This document shows positions 46,703 to 56,243 of a DNA stretch of 64,000 nucleotides, piece by piece. Every line of letters starts with the position of its first letter. Position 1 is the first letter of the stretch. Position numbers and translations under genes: made by a program. The notes beneath the pieces were generated by a model. It ran no database searches. It had not been told where the DNA came from and saw only the letters and a list, made by a program, of their open reading frames with translations. Source of the stretch: Microbacterium stercoris (GTDB taxonomy: Bacteria; Actinomycetota; Actinomycetes; Actinomycetales; Microbacteriaceae); the NCBI RefSeq assembly GCF_017592545.1, contig NZ_JAGFOA010000004.1, positions 372,001 through 436,000 on the forward strand. Direction: 5' to 3'.

Positions 46703-48298
46703 GTGACGAACTCCGATCACACCCCCATTGAAGACACCACCCCGGACGGCATCGACGCCCCCGAGACGAATGACGCCGCGTCGTCCGAGGTGACGCCTGC
46801 GCCCTCGCACGAGGCCGACGCCGCCGTCGAGCCCACGGAACCCGAAGCCGCCGAGGAGGGGGCCGCCGCGCCCGAGGTCGACGACGCCGTCGAGGCCGAC
46901 GCCCCCGCATCCGAGGACGCCGCAGTCGAGGTCGCCGACGCCTCCCAGACCGACGCCCCCGCGCCCGGGGACGCCGTCGCATCCGAGGATGCCGCGGCAG
47001 AGTCCGCGCCGGCCGACGCCGCTGCCGCCGAGGAGGCACCGCAGGCCGAGCCCGCGTCGGCGAGCGAGCCGGTCTCCTCCGAGTGGGGCCGAGTGGACGA
47101 GAACGGCTCCGTCTCGGTCCGCGAAGGCGATGAGTGGCGTGTCGTGGGCGAGTACCCGGACGGCACCCCGGAGGAGGCTCTCGCGTACTTCGAGCGCAAG
47201 TTCGACGACCTCGCCCTCCGCGTGCGCACCCTGGCGCAGCGCCGCCTGCGCGGTGGTGCCTCCGCCGGCGACCTGCGCGGCCAGGCGAAGAAGCTCAAGG
47301 ACGAGGTCACCGGCGCCGACGTCGTCGGCGACCTCGCCGGTCTGAACGATCTCCTCGACGCGCTGATGGCCTCGCTGACCGAGGCCAGCGCGGAGGAAGC
47401 GGCCGCACACCGCGCCGCAGTCGACGAGGCCGTCGCTCAGCGCACCGCGATCGTTGAGCGTGTGGAGGCCCTGGCCGCCCGCGACCCGAAGTCGATCCAG
47501 TGGAAGCAGGCGACGACCGAGCTCAACGCCGCGTTCGAGGAGTGGCAGGCGCACCAGCAGTCAGCACCGCGTCTCCCCAAGGCGACCGGTCAGGCGCTGT
47601 GGAAGCGATTCCGCGACGCCCGCGCCACGGTCGAGCGTGCCCGCCGTGCGTTCTTCGCCGAGCTCGACGAGACGCACAAGTCGGCCCGCGACGCCAAGAC
47701 CCGCATCCTCGAGAAGGCCGAGGCCCTCGCCTCCAAGGGCGAGGACGGCATCCCGGCGTACCGCGCGCTGCTCGACGAGTGGAAGGCCGCGGGCCGCGCG
47801 GGCCGCAAGGTCGACGATGCACTCTGGGCGCGCTTCAAGGCCGCCGGAGACGCTCTGTACGGCGCCCGCGCCGAGCGCGACGCCGCTGAGCAGGCCGAGT
47901 CCGCGCCGCGCATCGAGGCGCGCAAGGCGCTGCTCGAGGAGGCGAAGGTCGTCGCCGACACCGCCGACGTCAAGAAGGCGCGCCAGCTTCTGTCGGGCAT
48001 CCAGCGCCGCTGGGACGAAGTGGGTCGCATCTTCCCGCGCGACGTGGAGCGCGGTCTCGACGACCAGATCCGTCGGATCGAGAACGACCTGCGTTCGCGT
48101 GAAGAGGTCGAATGGAAGCGCAACAACCCCGAGACCAAGGCTCGCGCCAATGATGCGACCCGTCAGCTCGAGGAGGCGATCGAGAAGCTCGAGAAGGAGA
48201 TCGCCGACGCGCAGGCCAAGGGCGACACCAAGGCTGAGCAGGCCGCGAAGGACGCCCTCGACGCCCGCCGTCTCTGGCTGAAGGCCATCGGCGGCTGA
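46703..48298 (+). CDS. DUF349 repeat protein
   Basis: A 531-residue protein with an acidic, Ala/Glu/Pro-rich disordered N-terminus (about 1-118) and then charged helical repeats of the DUF349 type. Each repeat carries a conserved tryptophan-containing pattern such as RALLDEWKAAGRAGRKVDDALWARFKAAGD (seen near residue 355, with related units at about 265-310 and 430-450). The C-terminus is coiled coil. The molecular role is unknown to me; the position beside relA is conserved in related genomes as I recall it. GTG start with AAGGAG 6 nt upstream; a strong terminator follows. Confidence 0.88.
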   Translation: MTNSDHTPIEDTTPDGIDAPETNDAASSEVTPAPSHEADAAVEPTEPEAAEEGAAAPEVDDAVEADAPASEDAAVEVADASQTDAPAPGDAVASEDAAAESAPADAAAAEEAPQAEPASASEPVSSEWGRVDENGSVSVREGDEWRVVGEYPDGTPEEALAYFERKFDDLALRVRTLAQRRLRGGASAGDLRGQAKKLKDEVTGADVVGDLAGLNDLLDALMASLTEASAEEAAAHRAAVDEAVAQRTAIVERVEALAARDPKSIQWKQATTELNAAFEEWQAHQQSAPRLPKATGQALWKRFRDARATVERARRAFFAELDETHKSARDAKTRILEKAEALASKGEDGIPAYRALLDEWKAAGRAGRKVDDALWARFKAAGDALYGARAERDAAEQAESAPRIEARKALLEEAKVVADTADVKKARQLLSGIQRRWDEVGRIFPRDVERGLDDQIRRIENDLRSREEVEWKRNNPETKARANDATRQLEEAIEKLEKEIADAQAKGDTKAEQAAKDALDARRLWLKAIGG

Positions 48299-48310
48299 CG
48301 CGCCGAGCCC

Positions 48311-48362
48311 GAGGGGCGCGCGGATCCGGTTATCCACACCGGACCGCGCGCCCCTCTTCTTT
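48311..48362 (+). terminator. Terminator after the DUF349 gene
   Basis: Long hairpin: GAGGGGCGCGCGG plus CCGG arms, loop of 9 nt, complementary arm, then TTCTTT. One of the clearest intrinsic terminators in the window. It also separates the AbiEi-like gene. Confidence 0.9.
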
Positions 48363-48379
48363 GCGTGCACGCTGGAGTC

Positions 48380-48940
48380 ATGCCCCTTGTGCACTTCCCG
48401 CATGAGCTCTTCTCCCCCGCCGAGCTCTCTGCCGCGCGCCTCGACGGCGAGCTGACGCTCGTGGGCGAGGCCTATGCCTCCACCGCCGGCCTCGAGACGT
48501 CGGAGATCCGCGCGGCGAGCATGCGTCTCATCCTCGGCGAACGACTCGCCGCGATCGGGATGAGTGCGGCGTGGGTGCACGGCGCCGTCGGTCTTCCGCC
48601 TGCCGTCCACCACGTGCAGCGCGGCCGTGCGGGAGTCGCGCGTCCCGTCCGACACGACGTGCGTTTCCGAGACACCCCGCTCGCCGATGAGGACACGGTG
48701 GTGATCGGCGGTGTGCGCGTGGCGTCGCCAGCGCGGACGCTCGTGGAGCTCGCGAGGGAGGCCTCCGATCCGGAGATCGCGACGGTGGCGGCGCGCCTGG
48801 CGACTTCCGGTCTGATCGATGATGCGCTGCGCTGGCTGCGCGCGCACCGGCGGTTCCCGGGCCGCCAGCCCGCCATGGCCTATCTCGCCGGCTTGCGGTC
48901 AGCGGCGCGCGCGCCGGGTCAGGACGAGGTCACACGATAG
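48380..48940 (+). CDS. Orphan AbiEi-like protein
   Basis: A 186-residue protein resembling the C-terminal domain of type IV antitoxin AbiEi: AAWVHGAVGLPP, then VRHDVRFRDTPLADEDTVVIGGVRVASPARTLVELAR. The N-terminal winged-helix of full AbiEi is not evident and no AbiEii nucleotidyltransferase is adjacent, so it is not a complete toxin-antitoxin pair. It may be a DNA-binding or nuclease-like accessory protein; function unknown. GGAG lies only 3 nt before the ATG, and a GTG at 48365 is an alternative start. Its 3' end overlaps the relA 3' end by 22 bp in convergent orientation. Confidence 0.7.
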   Translation: MPLVHFPHELFSPAELSAARLDGELTLVGEAYASTAGLETSEIRAASMRLILGERLAAIGMSAAWVHGAVGLPPAVHHVQRGRAGVARPVRHDVRFRDTPLADEDTVVIGGVRVASPARTLVELAREASDPEIATVAARLATSGLIDDALRWLRAHRRFPGRQPAMAYLAGLRSAARAPGQDEVTR

Positions 48941-51168
48941 ACGTCGTAGACCCCGTCGATGCGGCGCACGGCGTTCAGCACACGATCGAGATGCACGGCG
49001 TCGCCCATCTCGAACACGAAACGACTGAGCGCCAGGCGCTCCTTGGTGGTCGAGACCGTGGCGGAGAGGATGTTCACGTGATGCTCGCTGAGCACGCGCG
49101 TCACATCGGAGAGCAGACCGGATCGATCCAGCGCCTCGACCTGGATCTGCACCAGGAAGACGCTCTTCGCCGTGGGCGCCCACGACACCTCGATCATGCG
49201 CTCCGGATCGTTCTTGAGCTGCGCGACATTGGTGCAGTCGGAGCGATGGACGGACACGCCGCTGCCGCGCGTGATGAAGCCGACGATGGTGTCGCCCGGC
49301 ACCGGGGTGCAGCACTTCGCGAGCTTCACGAGGATGTCGTCGGCGCCGCGCACGAGCACCCCCGCATCGCCGCTGCGCGGAGCACGCTGGCTCACGGTCG
49401 GAGGAAGCTCCACCTGAGCGGTCGTGGGCTCCTCGGTGGCGTGAATGACCGCCGTGACCTTCTCGAGCACGTGCTGCGACGAGATGTGTCCCTCGCCCAC
49501 CGCGGCGTACAGCGCCGACACGTCCTCGTAGTGCATGAGGTCGGCGACCTCCTGCAGGTTGTCCTTCAGACGCTGGATCGGAAGGTGGTGCCGGCGCATG
49601 GCGCGGACAATGGCGTCCTTGCCCTGCTCGATCGCCTCCTCGCGCCGCTCCTTCGTGAACCAGCCGCGGATCTTGTTTCGGGCGCGCGTGCTCTTGACGA
49701 AGGTCAGCCAATCCTGACTGGGGCTCGCGTCGGGGTTCTTCGATGTGAAGACCTCGACGACATCGCCCGAGTTCAGACGCGTCTCCAGGGGCACGAGGCG
49801 ACCATTGACCTTGGCACCCATCGTGCGGTGACCGATCTCCGTGTGCACCGCGTAGGCGAAGTCGACGGGGGTCGCCCCCGAGGGCAGCCCGATGACGCGC
49901 CCCTTGGGAGTGAAGACGTACACGTCCTTCGCGCCGATCTCGAAACGCAGCGAGTCGAGGAACTCGCCCGGATCCTTCGTCTCCGACTCCCAGTCGGAGA
50001 TGCGCGCCAGCCACGCCATGTCGGTGTCGATGGACTTCGGGTCATCGACCGGCTTCCCGCCGGCCATGCGCTCCTTGTACTTCCAGTGCGCCGCGACACC
50101 GAACTCCGCCTGCTGGTGCATCTCCTGCGTGCGGATCTGGATCTCGACGGTGCGCCCGCCGGGGCCGATCACGGTCGTGTGCAGCGAGCGGTAGAGATTG
50201 AACTTCGGCGTGGCGATGTAGTCCTTGAACCGGCCCGGCAGCGGACGCCAGCGAGCGTGGATCGAACCGAGCACCGCGTAGCAGTCGCGCACGGTGCCGA
50301 CGATCACGCGGATGCCGATCAGATCGTAGATGTCGTCGAACTCCTTACCGCGGACGATCATCTTCTGGTACACGGAGTACAGCTGCTTCGGGCGACCGGC
50401 CACCGAGCCGCGGATGCGCAGTTCGTGGAGGTCGCGATTCACGTCGTCGATGACGGAGTGCACGTACTGCTCACGCTGGGGCGTGCGCTGCTTCACGAGG
50501 CTGTCGATCTCGTTGTAGATCTTCGGATGCAGCACGGCGAACGACAGATCCTCGAGCTCGGACTTGATCGCCTGGATACCGAGGCGGTGCGCGAGCGGCG
50601 CGTAGATCTCGAGGGTCTCGGTCGCCTTCTTCGCCGCCTTCTCGCTCGGCACGAAGCCCCACGTACGGGCGTTGTGCAGGCGGTCGGCGAGCTTGATGAC
50701 GAGGACACGGACGTCCTTCGACATCGCGACGATCATCTTGCGGACCGTCTCGGCCTGCGCACTCTCGCCGTACTTGACCTTGTCGAGCTTCGTGACGCCG
50801 TCCACGAGCAGCGCTACCTCATCGCCGAACTCGGCACGCAGCTCGTCGAGCGGATAGCCGGTGTCCTCGACCGTGTCGTGCAGCAGCGCCGCCGCGATGG
50901 CGCGAGGGCCGAGGCCGAGATCCGCGAGGATCTGCGCCACGGCCAGCGGGTGCGTGATGTACGGCTCGCCGCTCTGGCGCTTCTGACCGCGGTGCTTTTC
51001 ATCGGCGACCGCGTAGGCCTTCTCGATGATGGCCATGTCGCCGCGCGGGTGATTGGCGCGCACCGTGTTGATCAGGCGCGTGAGGTCGGCGTGGCGGGAG
51101 GCGCGCGAGAAGATGCGAGGCACCAGCCGGCGAAGGCTGGGTGCCTGGGACGTCACCGAATCGGCCAT
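48919..51168 (-). CDS. relA: Bifunctional (p)ppGpp synthetase/hydrolase
   Basis: Makes and degrades (p)ppGpp in the stringent response. The 749 residues run: HD hydrolase (about 60-165, HPLAVAQILADLGLG and ALLHDTVEDTGY keep the metal residues, so hydrolysis should be active), synthetase (GKEFDDIYDLIGIRVIV, FKDYIATPKFNLYRSLHTTV), TGS domain (VFTPKGRVIGLPSGATPVDFAYAVHTEIG), zinc-finger/helical region (KCCTPVPGDTIVGFITRGSGVSVHRSDC) and C-terminal ACT domain. The secF gene lies downstream of secD on the right, 115 bp upstream of relA. A TAGAAT box precedes relA. Confidence 0.97.
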   Translation of the reverse strand: MADSVTSQAPSLRRLVPRIFSRASRHADLTRLINTVRANHPRGDMAIIEKAYAVADEKHRGQKRQSGEPYITHPLAVAQILADLGLGPRAIAAALLHDTVEDTGYPLDELRAEFGDEVALLVDGVTKLDKVKYGESAQAETVRKMIVAMSKDVRVLVIKLADRLHNARTWGFVPSEKAAKKATETLEIYAPLAHRLGIQAIKSELEDLSFAVLHPKIYNEIDSLVKQRTPQREQYVHSVIDDVNRDLHELRIRGSVAGRPKQLYSVYQKMIVRGKEFDDIYDLIGIRVIVGTVRDCYAVLGSIHARWRPLPGRFKDYIATPKFNLYRSLHTTVIGPGGRTVEIQIRTQEMHQQAEFGVAAHWKYKERMAGGKPVDDPKSIDTDMAWLARISDWESETKDPGEFLDSLRFEIGAKDVYVFTPKGRVIGLPSGATPVDFAYAVHTEIGHRTMGAKVNGRLVPLETRLNSGDVVEVFTSKNPDASPSQDWLTFVKSTRARNKIRGWFTKERREEAIEQGKDAIVRAMRRHHLPIQRLKDNLQEVADLMHYEDVSALYAAVGEGHISSQHVLEKVTAVIHATEEPTTAQVELPPTVSQRAPRSGDAGVLVRGADDILVKLAKCCTPVPGDTIVGFITRGSGVSVHRSDCTNVAQLKNDPERMIEVSWAPTAKSVFLVQIQVEALDRSGLLSDVTRVLSEHHVNILSATVSTTKERLALSRFVFEMGDAVHLDRVLNAVRRIDGVYDVYRVTSS

Positions 51169-51214
51169 GTCCTGACCCCTCCCACGATCTCGCCCCCGTG
51201 AGGAGGGCAATGCG

Positions 51215-51220
51215 ATTCTA
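51215..51220 (-). promoter_or_regulatory. Predicted -10 box of relA
   Basis: TAGAAT on the minus strand, about 46 nt upstream of the relA ATG in the 115-bp gap after secF. The gap also has GC-rich inverted sequence (GCGGCGCGG/CCGCGCCGC) that could terminate the sec transcript. Confidence 0.4.
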
Positions 51221-51283
51221 CGCCGCGGCGCGGGACCCCCAGGTCAGCGGCCGCCGCGCCGCGACTGCTCATCAGGTAGCCGT

Positions 51284-52261
51284 TCAGGCGGCTGCACGCG
51301 CGGAGAGCACACGCTCGTCCGCCAGCCGGATGGCCGGCTCGTTCTCGCGGAAGAGCGAGTAGAGCGGTGCCGCCACGAACAGCGTGGAATACGTCGCCAC
51401 GATGATGCCGACGAAGATCGACAGCGAGATGTCCGACAGCGTCTCGGCGCCCAGCACGAAGGATCCGATGAAGAGGATCGCCGCGACCGGAAGGGCGGCC
51501 ACGATCGACGTGTTGATGGAGCGCACAAGCGTCTGGTTCACCGCGAGGTTGACCGACTCGCCGAACGTGCGACTCGTCACCTCGGCATCCTCGGAGGTGT
51601 TCTCCCGGATCTTGTCGAACACGACGGTCGTGTCGTAGAGCGAGTAGGCGAGGATCGTGAGGAATCCGATCACCGCCGCCGGCGAGATCTCGAAGCCGCA
51701 GAGGGCGTAGATGCCCACCGTCACCACCAGCACGTCCAGCAGGCCGATGATGGCAGCGGCCGACATCTTCCACGTGCGGAAGTAGATCGCGAGGATCAGG
51801 AATGTCAGCGCCAGGAAGATCGCAAGACCCCACAGCGACTGGCGCGTGACGTCCTGACCCCAGGTGGGTCCGATGAACGAGGCGGTGATCTCCTCGTCCG
51901 CGACGTCGTAGGCCTCGGCCAGCGCCCGCGTGACGTCGTGCGTCTGCGCGTCATCCAGCTGCGACGTCTGAACGCGAATGTCGCGCTCGCTGATGGTCGT
52001 CACCTTGGCGGTCGTGCCCGGCACGGCCTCCTCGACGGCCCGCGTCGCAAGCGCCTGGTCGGTCGACGCCGGTGCGGAGACCAGGAACTGCGAGCCTCCG
52101 GTGAACTCGATCGAGAACTCGACGCCGCGCAGCAGCGGCGCGATCGCCGAGAGCACCACGAGCACGATCGCGACGATGAACCAGCTGCGACGCCGGCCGA
52201 CGAACGGGAAGGAGGCCTTGCCCGTGTAGAGGTCGTTGCCGAACTCGGTCATGGAGCGCAT
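51284..52261 (-). CDS. secF: Protein translocase subunit SecF
   Basis: With SecD, uses the proton gradient to help pull preproteins through SecYEG. The 325 residues have an N-terminal span (FIVAIVLVVLSAIAPLL), the FSIEFTGGSQF motif, a periplasmic-side P4-like domain, and five more spans including YSLYDTTVVFDKIREN and NQTLVRSINTSIVAALPV, the family signatures. It ends in a short cytoplasmic tail. The start overlaps the secD stop (TGATG). Confidence 0.97.
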   Translation of the reverse strand: MRSMTEFGNDLYTGKASFPFVGRRRSWFIVAIVLVVLSAIAPLLRGVEFSIEFTGGSQFLVSAPASTDQALATRAVEEAVPGTTAKVTTISERDIRVQTSQLDDAQTHDVTRALAEAYDVADEEITASFIGPTWGQDVTRQSLWGLAIFLALTFLILAIYFRTWKMSAAAIIGLLDVLVVTVGIYALCGFEISPAAVIGFLTILAYSLYDTTVVFDKIRENTSEDAEVTSRTFGESVNLAVNQTLVRSINTSIVAALPVAAILFIGSFVLGAETLSDISLSIFVGIIVATYSTLFVAAPLYSLFRENEPAIRLADERVLSARAAA

Positions 52262-53979
52262 CAGGCGTTCTCCTCCTCGGCGCGCGAGGCGCCCTTGTCC
52301 GACGCGTTCTGCGCGGCCGCCTCGGCGGCCTTCCGCTCGGCGATGGTCTGTCGGCGCTCGGCCTCGCCACGCGAACGCTGAGCGCGGCCGCCCGAAGCGA
52401 CGGGCGTGCGGAACGACGAGCGAGCCGTGTACACCGAGCCCAGCGCCTTCGGGTCGAGGCCCGACAGCGGGTGGCCGTTGCCGAAGAACGGAGTGCGCAC
52501 CAGCAGCTGCATTACGGGGTGGGTGAAGATCACGAAGATCAGCACGTCCAGCACGGTCGTGAGCCCCAGCGTGAACGCGAAGCCCTTCACGGTGGCGTCG
52601 GCGAGGATGTACAGCACGACGGCGGCCAGGATGTTGATCGACTTCGAGATGTAGATCGTGCGCTTCGCGCGACTCCAGCCGTCCTCAACGGCGGCGATGA
52701 TGCCCTTGCCGTCGCGCAGCTCATCTCGGATGCGTTCGAAGTACACGATGAACGAATCCGCAGTGAAGCCGATCGTGACGATCAGGCCCGCGACGCCAGC
52801 CAGCGACAGGCGGTAGCCGAGTCGCCAGGACAGCAGGCAGAGCAGGATGTAGGTCAGCACGCCCATCACGACGAGCGACGCGATGATCACGAAGCCGAGC
52901 GCTCGGTACGAGATGAGGACGACGTAGAGCGCGACCAGTGCGAGGCCGATGAGACCGGCGATCAGACCGCTCTGCAGCTGCTGCGAGCCGAGCGTGGCCG
53001 AGATGGTGTCGGACGAGACGACCTCGAAGCTGAGGGGAAGGGCGCCGAACTTGAGCTGATCGGCGAGCAGCTTCGACGTCTCCTGGTCGATGCCCTGGCC
53101 GGAGATCGAGGGACGACCGTCGGTGATGATCGCGTCCATCGACGGGGCCGAGATGATCTTGCCGTCCAGGACGAACGCGAACTGGTTCATCGGCGACTGC
53201 GCGCCGTAGAGCCGCTGCGAGATCTCGCCGAACGTCTTCGTGCCCTCCGCGTCGAAGCGGAGGTTGACGCTCCAGGTGCCGCGCTGGGGGTCCATGCCGT
53301 TGGTGGCGTCGTCGACCGAGGAGCCGTCCATCTCCACGGGGCCCAGGATGTACTTCGCGCTGTTGTCGACGTCGCACGTGATCAGCGGCTGATCGGCCGG
53401 CGCCGACGAGGGGTCATTCGCCTCGTCGTCGCAGTTATAGGCGTTGAACTGCGCCCAGAGCTTGTCGGTCACCCACGCCGGGTCGGAGCCGTTGGAGGGC
53501 TCGGCCGTCGGCACGGCGTTCAGCGACTCCTCCGGCGTCGGGTACGGCGTCTCCTCGCCGTCCTCGCCGACGAACGTGTTGGTCGGCGCCGAGGCGTAGA
53601 TCACCGCTCGGAGCTCGAGCTGCGCGCTGCGCTGGATGCGCTCGCGAGTGGCCTCGTCGGCGTTTCCGGGGATCTGGACGACGATGTTCTTGCCGCCCTG
53701 CGTCGAGATCTCCGACTCGCCGACGCCGGAGGCGTCGACGCGCTGCCGGATGATCGCCACGGCCTGAGTCATCTGCTCCGCTGACGGCTCGCCGTTGTCG
53801 GTCTGCGCCTCGAGGATGATCTGGGTGCCGCCCTGAAGGTCGAGCGCGAGCTCGGGAACCCAGGTGCCGCCCTTGACGACGTGCACGCCGAGCGCGTTCA
53901 CGCCGAACAGCACAGCGGTGAGGACCAGCAGGCCGGTCAGAACGCGCCAGGCACGGCGCGCAGGAGTCGATGTCGCCAC
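52261..53979 (-). CDS. secD: Protein translocase subunit SecD
   Basis: Membrane partner of SecF in protein export. The 572 residues begin with a signal-anchor span, then LDLQGGTQIILEA, a large extracytoplasmic P1 domain, and five C-terminal spans (SGLIAGLIGLALVALYVVLI, the GFTADSFIVYFERIRDEL signature, and YISKSINILAAVVLYIL). A cytoplasmic tail of about 70 residues rich in Arg and Ala follows, longer than in E. coli. GTG start. yajC lies 44 bp upstream. Confidence 0.97.
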   Translation of the reverse strand: MATSTPARRAWRVLTGLLVLTAVLFGVNALGVHVVKGGTWVPELALDLQGGTQIILEAQTDNGEPSAEQMTQAVAIIRQRVDASGVGESEISTQGGKNIVVQIPGNADEATRERIQRSAQLELRAVIYASAPTNTFVGEDGEETPYPTPEESLNAVPTAEPSNGSDPAWVTDKLWAQFNAYNCDDEANDPSSAPADQPLITCDVDNSAKYILGPVEMDGSSVDDATNGMDPQRGTWSVNLRFDAEGTKTFGEISQRLYGAQSPMNQFAFVLDGKIISAPSMDAIITDGRPSISGQGIDQETSKLLADQLKFGALPLSFEVVSSDTISATLGSQQLQSGLIAGLIGLALVALYVVLISYRALGFVIIASLVVMGVLTYILLCLLSWRLGYRLSLAGVAGLIVTIGFTADSFIVYFERIRDELRDGKGIIAAVEDGWSRAKRTIYISKSINILAAVVLYILADATVKGFAFTLGLTTVLDVLIFVIFTHPVMQLLVRTPFFGNGHPLSGLDPKALGSVYTARSSFRTPVASGGRAQRSRGEAERRQTIAERKAAEAAAQNASDKGASRAEEENA

Positions 53980-54023
53980 GGGCGGCTCAGCTTTCTGCTG
54001 CGGGAGACGGAGGGACGGAAGGC

Positions 54024-54497
54024 TCAGGCCTTCTTGTCGTCGCCCTTGTCGTCGCCGAGGTCGATCTCGGGAAGCTTGTACTCGGGGACGCCGTACGCCT
54101 CGGGCTTGCCGTCGGCGGCGACGGCGGGAGCCTCCGCAGCCTCCTCGGAGGCCTTGGCGGCCTCGACCTCGGTGACGGGCTCCTCATCGACGTCGTCCGC
54201 TTCGGCAGCGTCATCCTCGACCACGGTGTCCGGCGCGATGTCGACGACCTGCGAGTGCAGCTCGATGACGACGCCCGGAGCGATCTCGACCTTGGCCGGC
54301 TTCGAGAGGTCGTCCTTGTCGAACTCGACGAGCGTGCCGAACAGACCGCTGCGCGTCATCACGCGGGCGCCGGGCACCATCTGCTGGGCCTTCAGCTCCG
54401 CGGCCTCCTTCTGCTTCGCACGCGTGCGGCGGGAGTTGAAGAACATCCAGCCGATGAGCACGACGAAGACGACGAGAAGAAGGAGATTCGGATCCAT
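54024..54497 (-). CDS. yajC: Preprotein translocase subunit YajC
   Basis: Small accessory of the SecDF complex. The 157 residues have one N-terminal span (LLLLVVFVVLIGWMFFNSRR), the YajC core (GARVMTRSGLFGTLVEFDKDDLSKPAKVEIAPGVVIELHSQVV in parts) and an acidic C-terminal extension of about 60 residues rich in Glu, Asp and Ala. A TATACT box after ruvB probably starts the yajC-secD-secF transcript. Confidence 0.94.
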   Translation of the reverse strand: MDPNLLLLVVFVVLIGWMFFNSRRTRAKQKEAAELKAQQMVPGARVMTRSGLFGTLVEFDKDDLSKPAKVEIAPGVVIELHSQVVDIAPDTVVEDDAAEADDVDEEPVTEVEAAKASEEAAEAPAVAADGKPEAYGVPEYKLPEIDLGDDKGDDKKA

Positions 54498-54578
54498 GGG
54501 GCTGTGAGCCTTTCGAGGGCGCGCGCCGGCGTCGGCGCGAAGCGGGGTTTTTCGGCGGATACCGCCAGACCTTCAGTG

Positions 54579-54584
54579 AGTATA
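54579..54584 (-). promoter_or_regulatory. Predicted -10 box of yajC-secDF
   Basis: TATACT on the minus strand, immediately past the ruvB stop codon, leaving a leader of about 75 nt before yajC. This is the closest match to the TATAAT consensus in the region. Confidence 0.55.
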
Positions 54585-54586
54585 GG

Positions 54587-55612
54587 TCATCGGAAATCGA
54601 GCGCCCCGTCAGCCAGCGGCACGCCGAGGTGGGCGTACGCCTCCGGCGTGGCGACACGTCCACGCGGCGTCCTTGCCATGAATCCGATGCGCACCAGGTA
54701 GGGCTCCACAACGCTCTCGACGGTGTCGGGCTCCTCACCCACCGTCACCGCGAGGGTGGACAGGCCGACCGGGCCGCCGCGGAAGCGCTTGACCAGAGCG
54801 TCGAGCACGGCGCGGTCGAGCCGATCGAGGCCGATGCCGTCGACGTCGTACAGCTCCAGTGCCGCCCGCACCTCGGCGATGTCGGCGGCGGCACCGCCCG
54901 CATGGACGAGCGCGTAGTCACGCACCCGTCGCAGCAGCCGGTTGGCGATGCGGGGTGTGCCACGCGAGCGACGCGCGATCTCCGCTTTCTGCTGATCCCC
55001 CAGCGCGACTCCGAGCACCGACGCCGAGCGCCCGACAACGCGTTCGAGCTCCGCGGGCTCGTAGTACTCGAGATGCGCCGTGAATCCGAAGCGATCCCGC
55101 AGCGGGTTCGGCAGCATGCCGGATCGCGTCGTGGCTCCCACGAGCGTGAAGGGCGCGAGATCGAGAGGGATACTGGTCGCCCCGGCGCCCTTGCCGACCA
55201 TGATGTCGATGCGGAAGTCCTCCATCGCGAGATAGAGCATCTCCTCGGCGGAGCGCGCCATCCGATGGATCTCGTCGATGAACAGCACCTCGCCCGGCGT
55301 CAGGCTCGATAGGAGCGCCGCGAGATCACCCGCATGCTGAATCGCGGGACCGCTCGACATACGCAGGGGGCGCTCGCTCTCGTGCGCCACGATCATCGCG
55401 AGTGTCGTCTTGCCCAGACCAGGAGGGCCCGCGAGCAGGATGTGGTCGGCCGGACGCTGCTGGATGCGCGCCGCGTCGAGCAGCAGCTGCAACTGGCCGC
55501 GCACCTTCTGCTGACCGACGAACTCCGCAAGCGACACGGGGCGCAGGGCGCCCTCGATCGCGAGCTCGGCATCATCCACCGGCCGCGGCGTGGTGATCTC
55601 GTCCTCAGCCAC
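54587..55612 (-). CDS. ruvB: Holliday junction DNA helicase RuvB
   Basis: AAA+ motor for branch migration. The 341 residues show [11 protein letters not shown] (Walker A), LFIDEIHRM (Walker B), [18 protein letters not shown] (sensor and arginine finger) and the C-terminal winged helix with [18 protein letters not shown]. The GTG start overlaps the ruvA stop by 8 bp, so RuvA and RuvB are translationally coupled. Confidence 0.98.
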   Translation of the reverse strand: MAEDEITTPRPVDDAELAIEGALRPVSLAEFVGQQKVRGQLQLLLDAARIQQRPADHILLAGPPGLGKTTLAMIVAHESERPLRMSSGPAIQHAGDLAALLSSLTPGEVLFIDEIHRMARSAEEMLYLAMEDFRIDIMVGKGAGATSIPLDLAPFTLVGATTRSGMLPNPLRDRFGFTAHLEYYEPAELERVVGRSASVLGVALGDQQKAEIARRSRGTPRIANRLLRRVRDYALVHAGGAAADIAEVRAALELYDVDGIGLDRLDRAVLDALVKRFRGGPVGLSTLAVTVGEEPDTVESVVEPYLVRIGFMARTPRGRVATPEAYAHLGVPLADGALDFR

Positions 55613-56216
55613 GCGCTGCCTGCTTCGCGGGGCCGAGCAGCGCGAGCGTCAGACGCAGCAGGGCCTGGACCGACGCGCGGTCGGCGTCGGAAGCCGCCTC
55701 CGCGGCCTGTGCGACCGCCTCGCCGGCGACGCGCTCGGGCCAGCCGAGACCGGCCACCGCCTGCACCACACTCGCCGCCACATCGGGCGCCGCCTTCGTG
55801 GCGACCGCCGGGGCGGGCGGGGCGAGCTTGCCCTGCAGCTGCAGCACGATGAGCTTGGCCGTCTTGGGTCCGATGCCCGACACCTTGCGGAAGGGCGCGT
55901 CGTCCTCTTCGGCGACCGCGGCGGCGATCTGATCGACCGTCAGGCCCGACAGCACGCCGAGCGCCGACTTGGGTCCCACCCCTGAGACCCCAAGAAGCAC
56001 GATGAACACCTCGAGTTCCTCGCGCTCGAGGAAACCGAACAGCGACAGCGCGTCCTCGCGGACGATGAGATTCGTGTGCAGCGCGAGGGTCTCGCCGGGC
56101 CGCGCGGTGCGCGCGACGTCGGGGGGCACCGCCACGGAGAAGCCGACTCCCCCGACCTCGACGACGACGCTGTCAGCTGCGGCATGCAGCACGGTGCCGC
56201 GCAGGGAGGAGATCAT
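55605..56216 (-). CDS. ruvA: Holliday junction DNA helicase RuvA
   Basis: Tetrameric junction-binding protein that loads RuvB. The 203 residues start MISSLRGTV, have the N-terminal OB domain, tandem helix-hairpin-helix motifs ([16 protein letters not shown] and [16 protein letters not shown]) and a C-terminal UBA-like domain that contacts RuvB. TAGGCT lies 6 nt before this ATG, which rules out the GTG two codons upstream and suggests that ruvAB also has its own leaderless promoter. Confidence 0.96.
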   Translation of the reverse strand: MISSLRGTVLHAAADSVVVEVGGVGFSVAVPPDVARTARPGETLALHTNLIVREDALSLFGFLEREELEVFIVLLGVSGVGPKSALGVLSGLTVDQIAAAVAEEDDAPFRKVSGIGPKTAKLIVLQLQGKLAPPAPAVATKAAPDVAASVVQAVAGLGWPERVAGEAVAQAAEAASDADRASVQALLRLTLALLGPAKQAARG

Positions 56217-56222
56217 GCCCAC

Positions 56223-56228
56223 AGCCTA
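56223..56228 (-). promoter_or_regulatory. Predicted -10 box of ruvA (leaderless)
   Basis: TAGGCT on the minus strand, 6 nt upstream of the ruvA ATG in the 27-bp ruvC-ruvA gap. It would be an internal promoter in ruvCAB. Confidence 0.5.
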
Positions 56229-56243
56229 CGCGGCGGTTCGCAC

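Noticed and set aside
46740..47050. GC-rich low-complexity stretch as a repeat element
   Set aside because: It is the acidic Ala/Glu/Pro-rich disordered N-terminus of the DUF349 protein in a continuous frame.
48380..48940. Complete type IV toxin-antitoxin system
   Set aside because: Only an AbiEi-like gene is present; the neighbours are a DUF349 protein and relA, with no nucleotidyltransferase toxin.
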